Assembly: GCA_951802425.1 (NCBI GenBank)
Contig: OX637804.1
Span: forward strand, 1,488,001-1,552,000
From: Clavaria fumosa
Lineage: Eukaryota; Basidiomycota; Agaricomycetes; Agaricales; Clavariaceae
Direction: 5' to 3'
DNA length: 64,000 bases
Below the pieces are notes generated by a model. The model saw only the letters and a program-made list of their open reading frames with translations. It was not told the DNA's origin and ran no database searches. A program made the position numbers and the translations under genes. Positions 21,773 through 35,050 of this stretch are shown here, one piece after another (position 1 is the stretch's first letter; the number at the start of each line of letters is the position of its first letter).

Positions 21773-22429
21773 TTACCGTTTCGCCCAGCGCTTGTGTTAT
21801 TTTCCCCATGTTTGCTGCAGCAGACCTTTGAATTTTATCTGTTTTATTATCTCTCTGCTAGTAAGCGACGAATGCTGGGCATGCTTGCAAATGCAGATTT
21901 CTATGCAATAGGAGTGCACCAGGGACCAAAAGGTCAGTGCCACAACACACTGCCGACGAACCTTTGGTACTCGACTTCACCCCGGTTATGTCCCGAAGTC
22001 CTTCCCTCGGCACATTAGATGATCTCCCTCTCTGGTTCGGGCACGGATCACAGGTAATATAGTAATACAGTCAAGTCAGTGCAAGTGCTGTGCGCGCGTC
22101 GCTAGGCCGTTAAATGGGCGGGTCATGTCGAACGCAGCTGCAGGCCGTCGTCGCCGGACGCAGGTGTCGGTGGCTATGTCGTCGTACGAAGTGACGACAT
22201 CCTTGAAACAGGCTTAGCAAGGCTGAGCAAGAATGACTCATTTCGCTCGTACCAGGTTAGCAAGGCTGAGCAATTTGATTGAATGGCTCATTCCCCCGCC
22301 TGGCAATATGCTCTCGATGTTCACCCAAGCCCCTGCCAGCGCATGCTGTGTGCCCCAGATCCTGTTCCATTCCCCGATTTGTATGACGTCAAAGTCATTT
22401 GGATCATTACGATTACGCACCTGTTGAGT

Positions 22430-23560
22430 TGACGGTGTTCAGGCGTATCTGGCGCATATCATTGAAGTCAACTTGAAAGGTCCTGTGCTCCGTGCAATGA
22501 TAGAGACAAATCCATACGCACTGGGTCAAGCGAAGGCTCTGGGTGTTGAACGTCGCAAATGTGGAACGAAGGGACGTCTGCATGGAATTCCTATAATCCT
22601 GAAATATGAGGATTATAGTATGCAAAGGCTCAGGCGCCTCCGACATATTCAATTGTGAAGTCAATCTTCTCTAGTCCGAATGGGCTGATTTTAGGGGCGA
22701 CGTATTCTGCTCAGCTTTCGACAAGTCCTTTCTATCCTTGCGGACAACCTGAAGGCTCTGCCCCGGCTCAGGAAGTGCTGCGATTGGCCTCGCTGACTGG
22801 TGGTAGCAACGCTACCCCAGCTTGTCGGTGAAACTTTGTTGGTATCAAACCAACGGATGTCCCCGTAGTGCTATCCCTCCCGGACTTTGTTAAAGCTGCA
22901 CCCTCTAGTGGATCGACCTCTTGGCCAGGAAGTTAGTCATCTTTGACGTTGTGTTTAGTTAAATCGATGCTCACCAATGTTAATAGTCATCCCGGCCATC
23001 AGGGCATCAAGACTCCACCGGAATATTGGCTCGCTCCGTCGCCAATGCGGCCAAAATGCGTTATCGCAGGCAAAGTCGCTCGCGATTCCGTATACGCTCA
23101 AACAAGCCTGATCGTGTTCCTGACTACTTTGCGGGAGTCACTTGACGCGACCGCAAATTCGGGGAGCTCGGCTGGGTGTTCCCCGTGTCTCGTTTCAAGA
23201 CGGTTCTTTCTACAGAAACACTCCAGAAATCACGGCGAGCCTCAACGACGCTTTGAAAATCCTCGAAGCCCTTAGTGCAATCATTGTCGACTCTGTCGAT
23301 TTCCCTGACATAGAAGATATCTTACGGCAGGAGACAGAATTGAGGGTAATCGTTACAGATCTGAGGGTCAGGCCTCGTGGTTGGCAGATAGTGAATGAAA
23401 GAATAACACTATTTCACGAGGAATAGGATGGGCTGGAGCAGAACTAGCCGAAGTGTCATCAAGTTCACGGACTTTAGGGAACCTCATTGCTTCTAATAAA
23501 GACTTGGAGCTTCCCGTTGGCTACGAAGACCAAGAAAGATGCGAGATTCAGACCCTGGCA
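22430..23560 (+). pseudogene. Amidase-signature family pseudogene, heavily decayed
   Basis: Fragments in changing frames follow the order of a fungal amidase. VNLKGPVLRAMIETNP and LHGIPIILK are at about 22,470-22,600; the Lys in GIPIILK is the family's catalytic Lys position. A degraded Gly/Ser-rich block (GSGSAAIGLA-like) is at about 22,760-22,800, then VGIKPTDV near 22,840-22,860. RLGVPRVSFQDGSFYRNTPE lies at about 23,160-23,240, and a final LIASNKDLELPVGYEDQ-like block at about 23,480-23,530. Several frame changes and in-frame stops separate them, so no functional enzyme can be made. Amidase-signature enzymes hydrolyse amide bonds by a Ser-Ser-Lys triad. It is probably an old single-copy relic. 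Confidence 0.78.
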
Positions 23561-25133
23561 GACCCATGACGCCTCGCCGGTTTCTAACAGCGGGCGCCCT
23601 TCTGGCTTCGACAAGAATTACCAGAAAGCACTCGCCCGTAATCTCTAGCTTATAGGCATCCCCCGAGTAAGAGATGGGCCTTGGTTAGTTTGGGCATGTG
23701 GGGAGGCGAGAGCGTGTTGGCGTGCGTCGTGTGGGTGATGAGTACGAGAGGGGGCCAGGAAGATGATGCTTGATCGGACCACGCGAAAAAAGGAAAAGGG
23801 CGTACCATCACGAATAGTCCATGGCAGAACACGATATCGGGTATCATAGTCCTTAGAGTAATGGGCCCCCTACTGCTTGCGAATAGGGACTGAGCCCTCC
23901 TTTCTTCATTGCTAAGTAGTCGTTGACGCTGGGGAACAAAGAAACATCTCTGCACCAGAAAATGACAAGACGTAAGCCTTCCCAGTGCTGGCTATGATGA
24001 CCCCATTAAGGCATCTGTGCGAACTGCTTCTGTAAAAGCCCGGTGCAGCGTCTTCGACGGTGTGCCTGTCCGTGATCGCGATAGTCTTGACCGCATCTTC
24101 TCAAGTTGCGCGGGGTGGATTGGCCCGAGGCGCTATACGGCGAGGTCGAAGAGCCGGTCGTTCGCAGCATTCGTAAAACCAGAGTGCAGACCCATCTCAG
24201 CGAGGATCGTGTCCCTGAAGGCACCGAAGACAGCCTTCGAAACGCGGCTACGGCCGCCCACGCCACGGGAAGGCGCATCAGTCAATTGGAAGGCTCTGGT
24301 GTTTAGGCGCGCTGGCGACTGAACCTTTCTGGAGGGATTCGGACGCACGGAAGCTGCGATGATCGTGTGCACTGCTAGACCGCGGAAGCGAATGCGGGCA
24401 GTAGCAACGGGCGACGAGTTTTCGCGCTTCGAGCGCATCCCCAAAAGGGGGAAAGTAACGAGCAGTGCCCGATTTACGGCGGGCGCGAGGACGGACGACG
24501 TCACGACGACTTACGCTTGCTGTCCATAAGAAGACATGACGATGCGCCCTGGCATGGACTGCGCGTTCCGATGCCCTGCGGCAACCGAGGGAATCGGGAA
24601 GGGCAGCAAGAGTGAGGGTCAGTGATCTGCCGTTGCGACGAGGTAACGCGCTGTGTACGTACGCCCATGAGTCTCCTAACGATCCAGGGCGCGACCTTTT
24701 CATGCTCGCCCGCGTTACTGTCGTCGCAGCCCGTCCTATACACAGACGGATCGATGGGATCGAGGACAGAAGCTAAAGGATGCGCATGAGCGAACCATAG
24801 AAACGAGTCGGGGAGACGATGTCCGAATCAGTTGACCGTTGGATTGCCGAAACAGAATTAGTTGAGGAGGAAATTCTGAGCGCCTCTTTGATGGCAGCAA
24901 TGATGTAGGACTAATTTTGCGTGGCGCTCGATGTTGGACGCCACTCATTCGTACAGGCAAGATACGGAAAGAGTATGTAGTGATGATGTTGAAATCTAGT
25001 CTACAAATGCAACGGTGATGATGGGCTCGTTGAGGCCCTCAAAATGACATCAGCTAGTACTTTTAACCACTCGGCAGCTCATCCCCAAGGCGACATAAAC
25101 CATGTTAAGGTTCTCATGCAGAACACAAAGCAT
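23561..25133. other. No gene recognised
   Basis: Only short frames on both strands without family resemblance, moderately GC-rich near 24,000-24,700. It separates the dead amidase from the 3' end of SAH1. Confidence 0.5.
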
Positions 25134-27103
<1,970 letters not shown>

Positions 27104-27202
27104 TTTGATAGAGGAGGAACAATGAGGATCAACCAACGCTCTACCGCTCACACGCGCGACCCACGCGCGTCGGTGTTTTTTCGTGTTTGCCTGCTAGCTA
27201 AC
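27104..27202. promoter_or_regulatory. Short bidirectional promoter between SAH1 and the SOM1-like gene
   Basis: Only 99 bp separate the two start codons on opposite strands. Each gene's 5' UTR and core promoter must therefore lie within this stretch or overlap the neighbour. No TATA box is apparent. Confidence 0.6.
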
Positions 27203-27595
27203 ATGGCCACCGCACACACCCCTGCTGCTGCTAAGTGCCAGATAGCAGAATTTGTCCAGTACATATGTGACCTGCAGCCTGCATCTGGCAGCGATGCCCA
27301 ACCACAAGTCCACTGTTTTCCATTTCCTCGGATTTTCCGCATGTAAGTCTCGTTACGCAACAGAACGCGTGAACTAATTGAGTTTCCTTTGTCCAGCTGC
27401 CAAAATCGACCAGCCGTCGAAATTACACCATTCGTCTCCATTAATATGGGCACTGGGGAGGTAAACGTTCCCCCAGAGTCAAGGTAGGGCAAATTCTCAC
27501 CGCACAATGTTGTTCTGATGATTTTTGGTAAAAGCCTTCAGTTGCCGGAAGTCCGCCCATGGAGAGACGTGTTCCGCTACCCGAAGGAGGATTGA
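27203..27595 (+). CDS. SOM1: SOM1-like mitochondrial protein (inner membrane peptidase complex)
   Basis: Three exons (27203-27342, 27397-27483, 27535-27595) join in frame to 95 residues. The conserved pattern of the family is seen: a Cys followed by EFVQYIC, then a Cys-Phe-Pro-x-PRIFRIC segment, and VEIT a few residues later. In yeast, Som1 is a small intermembrane-space subunit of the Imp1/Imp2 inner-membrane peptidase, which removes sorting signals from imported proteins. The protein ends PWRDVFRYPKED. The first ATG in good context after the shared promoter was chosen. Annotation rests on the Cys pattern and length; the family is poorly conserved, so this is likely rather than certain. Confidence 0.72.
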
Positions 27596-28979
27596 CCTGT
27601 CCCGGCGGAGAATCGGCGCTCTGTTTCAATTCCAATTAGTCACCGCGAAGCTTTCTTGCGCAATGGCCTTCGTCCCGTTATGATCCCCATATGGGCGGGC
27701 ACACTCGTTATTGCTATCCGATCATGAAACAAAAACACTACTCGATCTTCTAATGCGATGCGGTTTTCGTGACGGCGGATGTGAGAGATGCGATCTTCGC
27801 GAGTGCCTGGCACTGGGTTGATCCGCAGCCTGTACGGTTTGGGGTATGTCTGGATTGAGGACACTGTCGTCGCGGTCTGTCCGGCCACACCGCCACCCAC
27901 TGCTCGGTCGTTTAGCTCTTAGACCCATCACACCGCGCTGCGCCTCGCGCTAGCGGCACCGCAATCCCTACACCTCAAATTACCTATCATCTTTACGACA
28001 GTGTGACGTATTGGGGCGAGATCCATAGTAGAAGATTTCCATCCAACAGGGGATGTGAATCATTATTCTTGAGCTCCGCTTAAGCGTCTGCACCGACAAT
28101 CATTGAAGGAGAACGTTAGCGCCATGATGGAGAAGATGTCCGTACCTGGCCAGCAAGTCATTTGCCAGGTTAGGGTCAGATGCTGACTATGCGTGGCTCA
28201 GTGATCCTTGCTTGTGTCAAGTCTTTCTTCCTCCCTTCATTGCCTTGACCCATCAGTGTTTTGATTTTGGAATGATACGGAGCTAGTCCATAGACGGGTT
28301 ATTCTGTCATTCTCCGTATCCCATGCGAGGCAGGCCCAATTGTTACGTGTTGAGGGTACATCCGTTTACTCATCATTGCTGTTGGTTCCTCAATAATTTT
28401 CATTCGCTATTAGGAAACTGATTGGACACGTTTCATGGTCGGGTGGTCCACCGTGGGCACGTCGTGATGTAGGGATAGACGAGATCGCGCAACTAACGAC
28501 AGCGGGCGGAGCCAGTCGTCAGACGCCTGAAGAGCCGTTCATTCCATGCCAAGCACAGATCAATCGTCCCCCAGCTTCACGATGACGTTCCATACCACAT
28601 CGATTGGACATCCTAGATCAACTGGGCCATGAGACCCGAGACCAACCCTTTCCTTCAGGGATCATCGGCACTTACCTTATCGTTATTGGTCACATCAGGG
28701 AACTCATCAACCTCGTATTGTACAGCCCGTTGTGGCCAAGCCATTTAAAGCCATCATTTCAATAGCTCTCCCTCTCGCACTCGCAACCCGACGATCTGAT
28801 CTACCTGTGTCTTTTGGCTTGGCGACAGAGGCTGCACTATTGATACCAAATATTTTTCAGCCGCATCGCCTGCGTTCTCCCGGATCCACAGGCGCAGTTA
28901 CTGACCGTTGTCTCCGAAGCTCTTTTTTTGTCCCTCAAGTTTCCGTGCCGCTCGTCTCCTTCGATATATACACAGCACC
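27596..28979. other. Intergenic, no gene recognised
   Basis: Frames are short and without family resemblance. The last few hundred bases, with TATATA at about 28,964-28,969, are the promoter of the downstream orphan gene. Confidence 0.5.
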
Positions 28980-30567
28980 ATGCAGGGGCCGCCGGCTTCA
29001 GACGACTGGACCGAATTTGGTGTCCCCCCACCGACAGTAGATATTAAAGCGGAACCGGGAATGGACTCCTCATCATTTGCACCACTCTCCCCTCCATCCT
29101 CACCTTCCTCTCCGCGGCAGTTCCTCACTCCCCGGCCACACCACCACCACCACCCAGGCTCAGACTCGCACGCACGCTTGAACGCCCCCGACCCGGCGAG
29201 TGCGAGCGCGAAACGCGTCCGACCCTACCACACCTCCTCACGCGAGACCAAACCCGATATTCCCGGCAGGATGTCCAACTCGATGTACGCAAGCTGGCCG
29301 TCTACGCACGGTCTTAGGATTAACGACAAAACTCACAATTCGGGGGAGCGTCGGCCTACGGAGGCGGATCAGTCGTCTAGCCTAGCCAATGCCTTCATTG
29401 ACTCTGTCAGTTTCTTTCATTGCGCCTGAGTCACTCTGTTTTTCTGACCATCGTTTACAGAAGGCCTCGAGTCGTCGTGTGGTTCAGGGCTCCCATCCGT
29501 CTATACCAACTTCGAGCCTGACGGGTGCCATGGGCGAGAGTCATCTCTCGTCGCATTCCCAGCACTCGGACTCGCCTTCTCCACCCCTCGACCAGTCATA
29601 TCTCGATCCCAACACGGGCATGTTGTGGGCAGCACACAGTGCCCATTCTGGCCATCAAGGGTATCCGGGCCTCGCCGGTCAGACCATCCCTTCTTATGCG
29701 CTTTCCCCGACGTCGTCCATCTCGAGTACATCAGGAGCATATCTGCCGTACAACTCCTCTTCCTATCACACTCCTTCGACAGCATCTTTCCCTCCTAATT
29801 CCCCCGCATACACCTCCACCTCGACGCTCTCTTACAACACTTCGCAAATGCAGAACTGCGCTCCCTCGTCGTCTCTCGTGCCTCACATGCGGCAACGCGC
29901 CCCTTCTCACGTGTCGCAAGAACAGCTACAGGAAGAAGTACACATGTTACAAACTAGAGTTCGGGACTTGACCCTCGCCCACGAGCACGCGCAACGCCGC
30001 ATTCACGAGCTGCAAGGTGAACTTGCGCGAGAGGGCCCTCTATCTCGGGCCTCCGCACCGTCGTCGTCGCCCGCCGGCAGCAGCAGCAGCAGCGGGGGCC
30101 ACCTGTCGCCGTTCTCCAAGTCTGCTCCTGTGTCGCCAAGCTTCCAGGCATCTTGGGACACGCGGACGAAGGCGCGCGTCAAGCTGTATTGCTCGCTGAA
30201 CCGCGCGGGCAATGCGCTTTGTGCGTGGCATGACTCGCGGCGAGAGCGACGCGCCTACCCTCCACGCGCGGCGCCGCCGGGGCACCTCAACTGTGGTTGT
30301 ACGTACGAGGAAGCGCTCTTCGAGGAGAGTCTCGCGCGCCACGGCGTCGGCAGCTACCACCCTGGGGAGAACGTGCGCATGGACCCGGCGCTGCGCAATC
30401 CGCTGCTGAAGCTGCTCCAGAGCCGGTATGGGTACCGGGATGGCGAGTTTGAGCGTGACCCCGTCACGGGCGGGTGGGTCGAGAACGAGAGCCACGTGTA
30501 TTGGGAACAAAAGGTCCACGCTGGGACGGCGCACTCGAGGAAGACGAGGGTTGAAGAGCGCCGATGA
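28980..30567 (+). CDS. Uncharacterised basidiomycete protein with conserved Cys/Trp-containing C-terminus
   Basis: Two exons (28980-29405, 29461-30567; a 55-bp intron with GTCAGT donor) encode 510 residues. The N-terminal two-thirds are Ser/Pro/His-rich and probably disordered. A coiled coil follows (about 29,920-30,020: EEVHMLQTRVRDLTLAHEHA). The last ~130 residues form a dense, ordered block with RVKLYCSLNRAGNALCAWHD, GHLNCGCTYEEALF and GVGSYHPGE, then NPLLKLLQSRYGYRDGEF. Three Cys and a His in this block might bind a metal, but the spacing matches no finger I know. I recall similar C-termini in other mushroom genomes without a named function. The start at 28,980 follows a TATA-like site. 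Confidence 0.75.
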
Positions 30568-31859
30568 CTTGGGCCTTTTTTTTTCGCCCTTGACGTCTGA
30601 GCCTTTCCTTCTTCTGGCCTCTTGGATAATTCGCCGAGGTGATGGTATTGTGGCACTTCTGCCTTGTATTGTCCCATCCTGGCTTCTGGCTTCCACATCC
30701 GGTCCGGAAACAAAAAAACTGATAATGTTATTTGCAATTTACTCTAGATGACCCCGCTTTCCTTGCTTTCTCGCATATAATTCTTATTCCCGTATTATAG
30801 TTCTGTCGGTCAGTTCAACCGTCACAGTGTAGCCCTCTATAGCATCATCTGCCGCACTAGTACTTATCCACTCCCCGATAATTCCACCCCTTCGCTTCGT
30901 TACATATTTTCTTTATTATTATTGGTCGTTCATCCATAACTTTATTCGAGGCATTCGAGTCATTGTATCGCTAGCTTGTTTGACGATGTATTTATATTGT
31001 GAACGTTATGCAGCATAATTTATAATGGAGCTCAACATCAGATTTGACACATCGCAAGACATTCGATTATATACTAGCGCTCACATGCAGTTCCAGCGTG
31101 GCACCGGGTGACGTCAACGCGTCGCCTGCAGAGTTGTTAGGGAACCGCGACGTGGGATTCTCCGGCAAATGTATTGTGAATTTTTGCCATGCAGGGCGCT
31201 CTGATGTCGGTTTGTAAAGCGCTGTCATCAGAAAGGTCATAGGGGCTAAAGTTAGCCAATCACGTACCGCATTTCTGGGGGAGTGGACACGTATACTGTC
31301 AAAAATAGTGATAATGATTCATCGGTCATCATACTCGACGACGCAGGCGATCATATCACGTAGGCACTACTGATCGATGGGAAGGTGATCCTGATTAATG
31401 GTAGAGAATCCGACACGCTGTTTCGGCAACACGAGCCATGAAAACAGCGTGGCTACTGTCAGCCAGCCATGATGGAGAATTGCAAATTTCGCGGATTGCA
31501 AATGCGCGGGTGTCCAGGGTTGGTTACTACAACGATCATTGATCACGTGAGCAGTTCATTTTGAGTGTTGAGTAACAGTCAGTGCAAGGGGGAGAAAGCA
31601 GGCCATATAGGTTAGTCATGGACATTTCTGAGTTTGTCAGTATGCCCGTATACACAACTCGGATTCTTCGGGCGTACAGCGTTATTCGTTCCTGATTGGT
31701 CTCGTGACTCCGCGCCAGGTCATGCTAAGTTAGTGTAGCTTGCGACGCGTTCCCTCCTCCCCCCCTTTCTGACTCAGCATCGCCAACAGTGACCTGTTCT
31801 CTGCCTCGCAACATAGCCTCATCGAAACAACAAGGCAGAATAGTTCATCCCCGGTCACT
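30568..31859. other. Intergenic, no gene recognised
   Basis: AT-richer sequence with no supported frame longer than a few dozen codons. Downstream end probably carries the promoter of the KAR5-like gene (pyrimidine-rich stretch at about 31,740-31,830). Confidence 0.55.
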
Positions 31860-34070
31860 ATGTTGATCAAGCCGTGCATCGTGATCGTCATCGCCTCTTA
31901 TATTCACAGATCTCGCGCATTGTCATGGCCTCGTTCAGGACCAGTTTCGGATCCGTTTCACAGCACTCAGAAACACCAACTATTTCCCGTTGATGGTGAG
32001 AGACTCGTTTACCTCCCCCTGCCTACGCACAAGAAGATCATTTGTGCCTATATGCGCAGTGCAATCTAGTTTCACGAAGACCGAATTCGACCAGTTATTT
32101 CGCAACGCAGGTCGTTTAATTTAGCAACAGATACACTGTCATGGTATCCTCAGGCCATTTTGTTATTTTATCAGATATACTTGAGTCTCATACACACAAA
32201 CCCGACTGCTTTCGTCGTACCGTCGGCCTACTCCGCGCCCAATGTTCGGAACTGGAGACAAATGAACATAAACGTGTTCATGGTAACTGGCAACACATAT
32301 TCTTGCTCCCGCCTCGCACTTGACTGTATTTTGTCCAGCATCCATATCGCTGACCCTCTGTGAACTCGCGACTGCAAAACATTTTTCTCCGCCATTAGAA
32401 TGCGCCCATTTTGCTCCTCGTCTTGACTCTGAGTCAAGTATCATAGATCTCGACTCTTCACGTACTTTGCAAGCCAGTTGTGTCGAGTAGGTTGAATATC
32501 TCGGGCATCCACTCTGTGCTCATCGCTATGCTTTGCCAGAGCTTTGTCACGGAGTGCCCAGTTTTGGTCAAGTTACTCTGGTTATCTTCGTGAAATTCGT
32601 CAGTGAAATTATAATTCATTTGCTATGTCCTCCTAATCATGAATTAAAATTGGGGGCAGCTCAGCTATGTTTCGCATTTCGTCGTTGGCACGACACTGGT
32701 GGACTCATAGCCTTTTCCGCCCTATATACGTGTCTAGCCTGACAACCTCGTCACAGATACCGCCAAAGACATATATAAGAACGCCACACTTGAAAAAGTG
32801 GCACTTATTCGTGTGTTATCCAGACACAATGAACGACATTCCACTAATTTGCAGATTTGGGATGACCGGATGATCGTAAGGGCATGCATACACCGTTTCG
32901 TCTATGCTTAACTATCTGTGCACGTTGGCCAGGAGATGCGTGACCTGTTAAGCACTCTACGAGATTCGTCAATCAATCTTGACGGGCTCTCCCGCGAGAT
33001 TAATGTTCAAATAAATGGGGTCGCGCAATCTGTAGGTCACCAACCATTTCACCGATCGGATATGTCAACTCATTCGGTTCAGACATTCGAGTTGTATCGG
33101 GACGCCATTGCCCAAGTTTCAAATCAGACGCTGGTAGAGCATTCTGCGTCTGTGCAACATGTCTGACTTTTCCTGTTTTGGTTTTTCTTGCGGGTCTTGA
33201 TGTTTTATTTGATGCTGCTAGATCCGCGAAGCCCTTGTCCAAATATCCACAGGGGTCAGTGCATTTCTGTTTGAGTCAATCTCCACTGCCGAGCCTCTTT
33301 ACCTTCAAATTGTGCATCTGGTCCCGACAGCACACCGACCGATTATCGGCTCTCATGCTGTCGTTCGGATCGCAGCTGGAAGATGCATTAGCAGCTGTGC
33401 AGGGGCAAAGTCTTCTCGCTATCGAGTTGACGGTGCGTTCTTCCTAATATCATCCTTTTCACCATTCAGTCAACCTAGAGCAAAATAAATCGACAATGGT
33501 CCACGCTCGACGCCGGCTTCTCTGCCATGCAAGATGTAATGCCTCCTGTATCTTCACGTGTAGTGTTATTTACCCTCTAGCATAGTCTCTAGCCGAACTA
33601 GTTGAGCACTCCTTTTTGGCCAGCCATGCTCTCCAGACCCAGTTCGACCAAGCCGAGTCTCTCAAACGTGTGCAACTGGAGGCTTCCCAATCTGCTTCGC
33701 AGCTGGCGGAGGCTCTGGCACTTCTCACATATACGACACGCAGCGAGCTGGGACGGATCAACGAAACGGCTGTGTCTGTGCGCGACGGGATGTGCGCCAG
33801 CGAGGCTGGAAGCATGTGGAGACACGCGTTGGGTCTCATTTGGCAAGGCAGGTCGCACTTTTACTTCAGAGTCGATCCCTCGGTTGCGCTTGGGCTTCTG
33901 CGCATCTGTTCCTCGCCGCTGATGTGGACTGCGCAGTCGACGCGGTCCATTTTACTCATCTGAGCCGTCTTCCCTTCATTCGACTTGCCGGGTTGGTGGC
34001 GCAAATTGTGGGGTTCATGTTGCAGACAACGTTGTCTTCCTTCATGGTCTGTGCTGGCCACTTCCGTTTC
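31860..34070 (+). CDS. KAR5: KAR5/Tht1-like nuclear-envelope fusion protein, intron-rich
   Basis: At least ten short exons join cleanly. After a hydrophobic start at 31,860 come KPDCFRRTVGLLRAQC (about 32,195-32,240), SISLTLCELATAKH, SRSAQFWSSYSGYLREI spliced to PQLCFAFRRWHDTD, and AKDIYKNATLEKVALI. The Cys positions and the WSSYSGYLRE block are the Tht1/KAR5 domain signature. A long coiled-coil half follows (EMRDLLSTLRDSSINLDGLS; FDQAESLKRVQLEASQSASQ), then hydrophobic helices near 33,970-34,060. Kar5/Tht1 sits in the perinuclear space and is needed for nuclear membrane fusion at karyogamy. The exons from about 33,780 to the 3' end could not be fixed: the helices lie in another frame and need one or two more splices. 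The gene otherwise looks intact. Confidence 0.75.
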
Positions 34071-34209
34071 CTATTATTGATAATTGCTGACGGTGTAAAA
34101 ATACCGCCAGAGTCTGTTTGTCTTTCTCCTGACTTGCAGGAAGTATTTGGAGTCGCCCGCGGCGCCGCTATCCGCGCAACCTCCTACCTGTTCTCATTCT
34201 AAGCTGTGT

Positions 34210-35050
34210 GACCTTTGTTTGGCGGCACGCCACCCATCGCGACTTGGGGCAGACTCCTCCGCTGAAAGTACGACCAGGAAGTTGGGACGTTTTCCTGATC
34301 CCGTTTTCTACGAGCTTGATCTTCGCCGTGCCGCAAGTCTGCCCCCGGCCTCAACTTCTGTGGAGGCGCTCCCTCCCTGGCGGCATCGTCAAGTCTGGCC
34401 TTGAATTCGTTGGCGTACCATGCATTGCTGTATCACTGGACCTGGATCGGAGACCGCCCTCTTGCATGTGTTTTCCCCCTAAAGAGGGCTCCTGTTGTGT
34501 GCTTTTTACGAAACTCTGCTCTGCTGTTGTCAGCTCTCTCTCTGTGTTTCAATATCGTCGAAAAATGATGCCTGTTTTGTGTACACTTGAGAGGGTTATT
34601 CTTTGCTCTACGCTATTCCGCCGGAGGTGAGCCAATTCATAGGCTTGGTGGGGCGCGAAGGAGCGCAGACCGCCGTCAATGCAGCCCCCTTCTTGAACTG
34701 CGAACAGTAGACATATACAGCAGCGCATGTAGATTATGGGGTTAGGGAGAAATTAATTTAAAATTGATCTCCCCATCTGGCATTATTCTTCGTGCGTTCG
34801 CCTGCGGTCGGGCCCGTCAAGCTTGAACAAGAATCATGGCGGACGGGCTCGGAAATCTTGGGCCGTGCTGTTGCGGTAGTAGCGAGGACAATCCATTTTG
34901 GTCTAAGACGGTCCAAGGCTAACGCTGTGCAGTTCCTCAGATGTAGAGGTGGGTTTGTCGACCACGTCAAAATCAACATATGAATACATGAATGATTGTA
35001 ATTACAGCACGGCACCCCCCGTGACGCTAACGCCAGGGCACCATATAATC
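34210..35050. other. Intergenic or 3' exon region of uncertain status
   Basis: Several overlapping frames between 34,147 and 34,630 show no family resemblance; some may be the last exon or 3' UTR of the KAR5-like gene. Nothing recognised from 34,640 to 35,050. Confidence 0.45.

Noticed and set aside
24006..24743. Overlapping 80-140 codon frames on both strands
   Set aside because: GC-rich sequence gives open frames by chance; no splice pattern or family resemblance supports a gene.
28908..28979. Upstream extension of the orphan gene's frame at 28,980
   Set aside because: The extension contains the TATA-like site and lies where the promoter should be; the ATG at 28,980 has better context.
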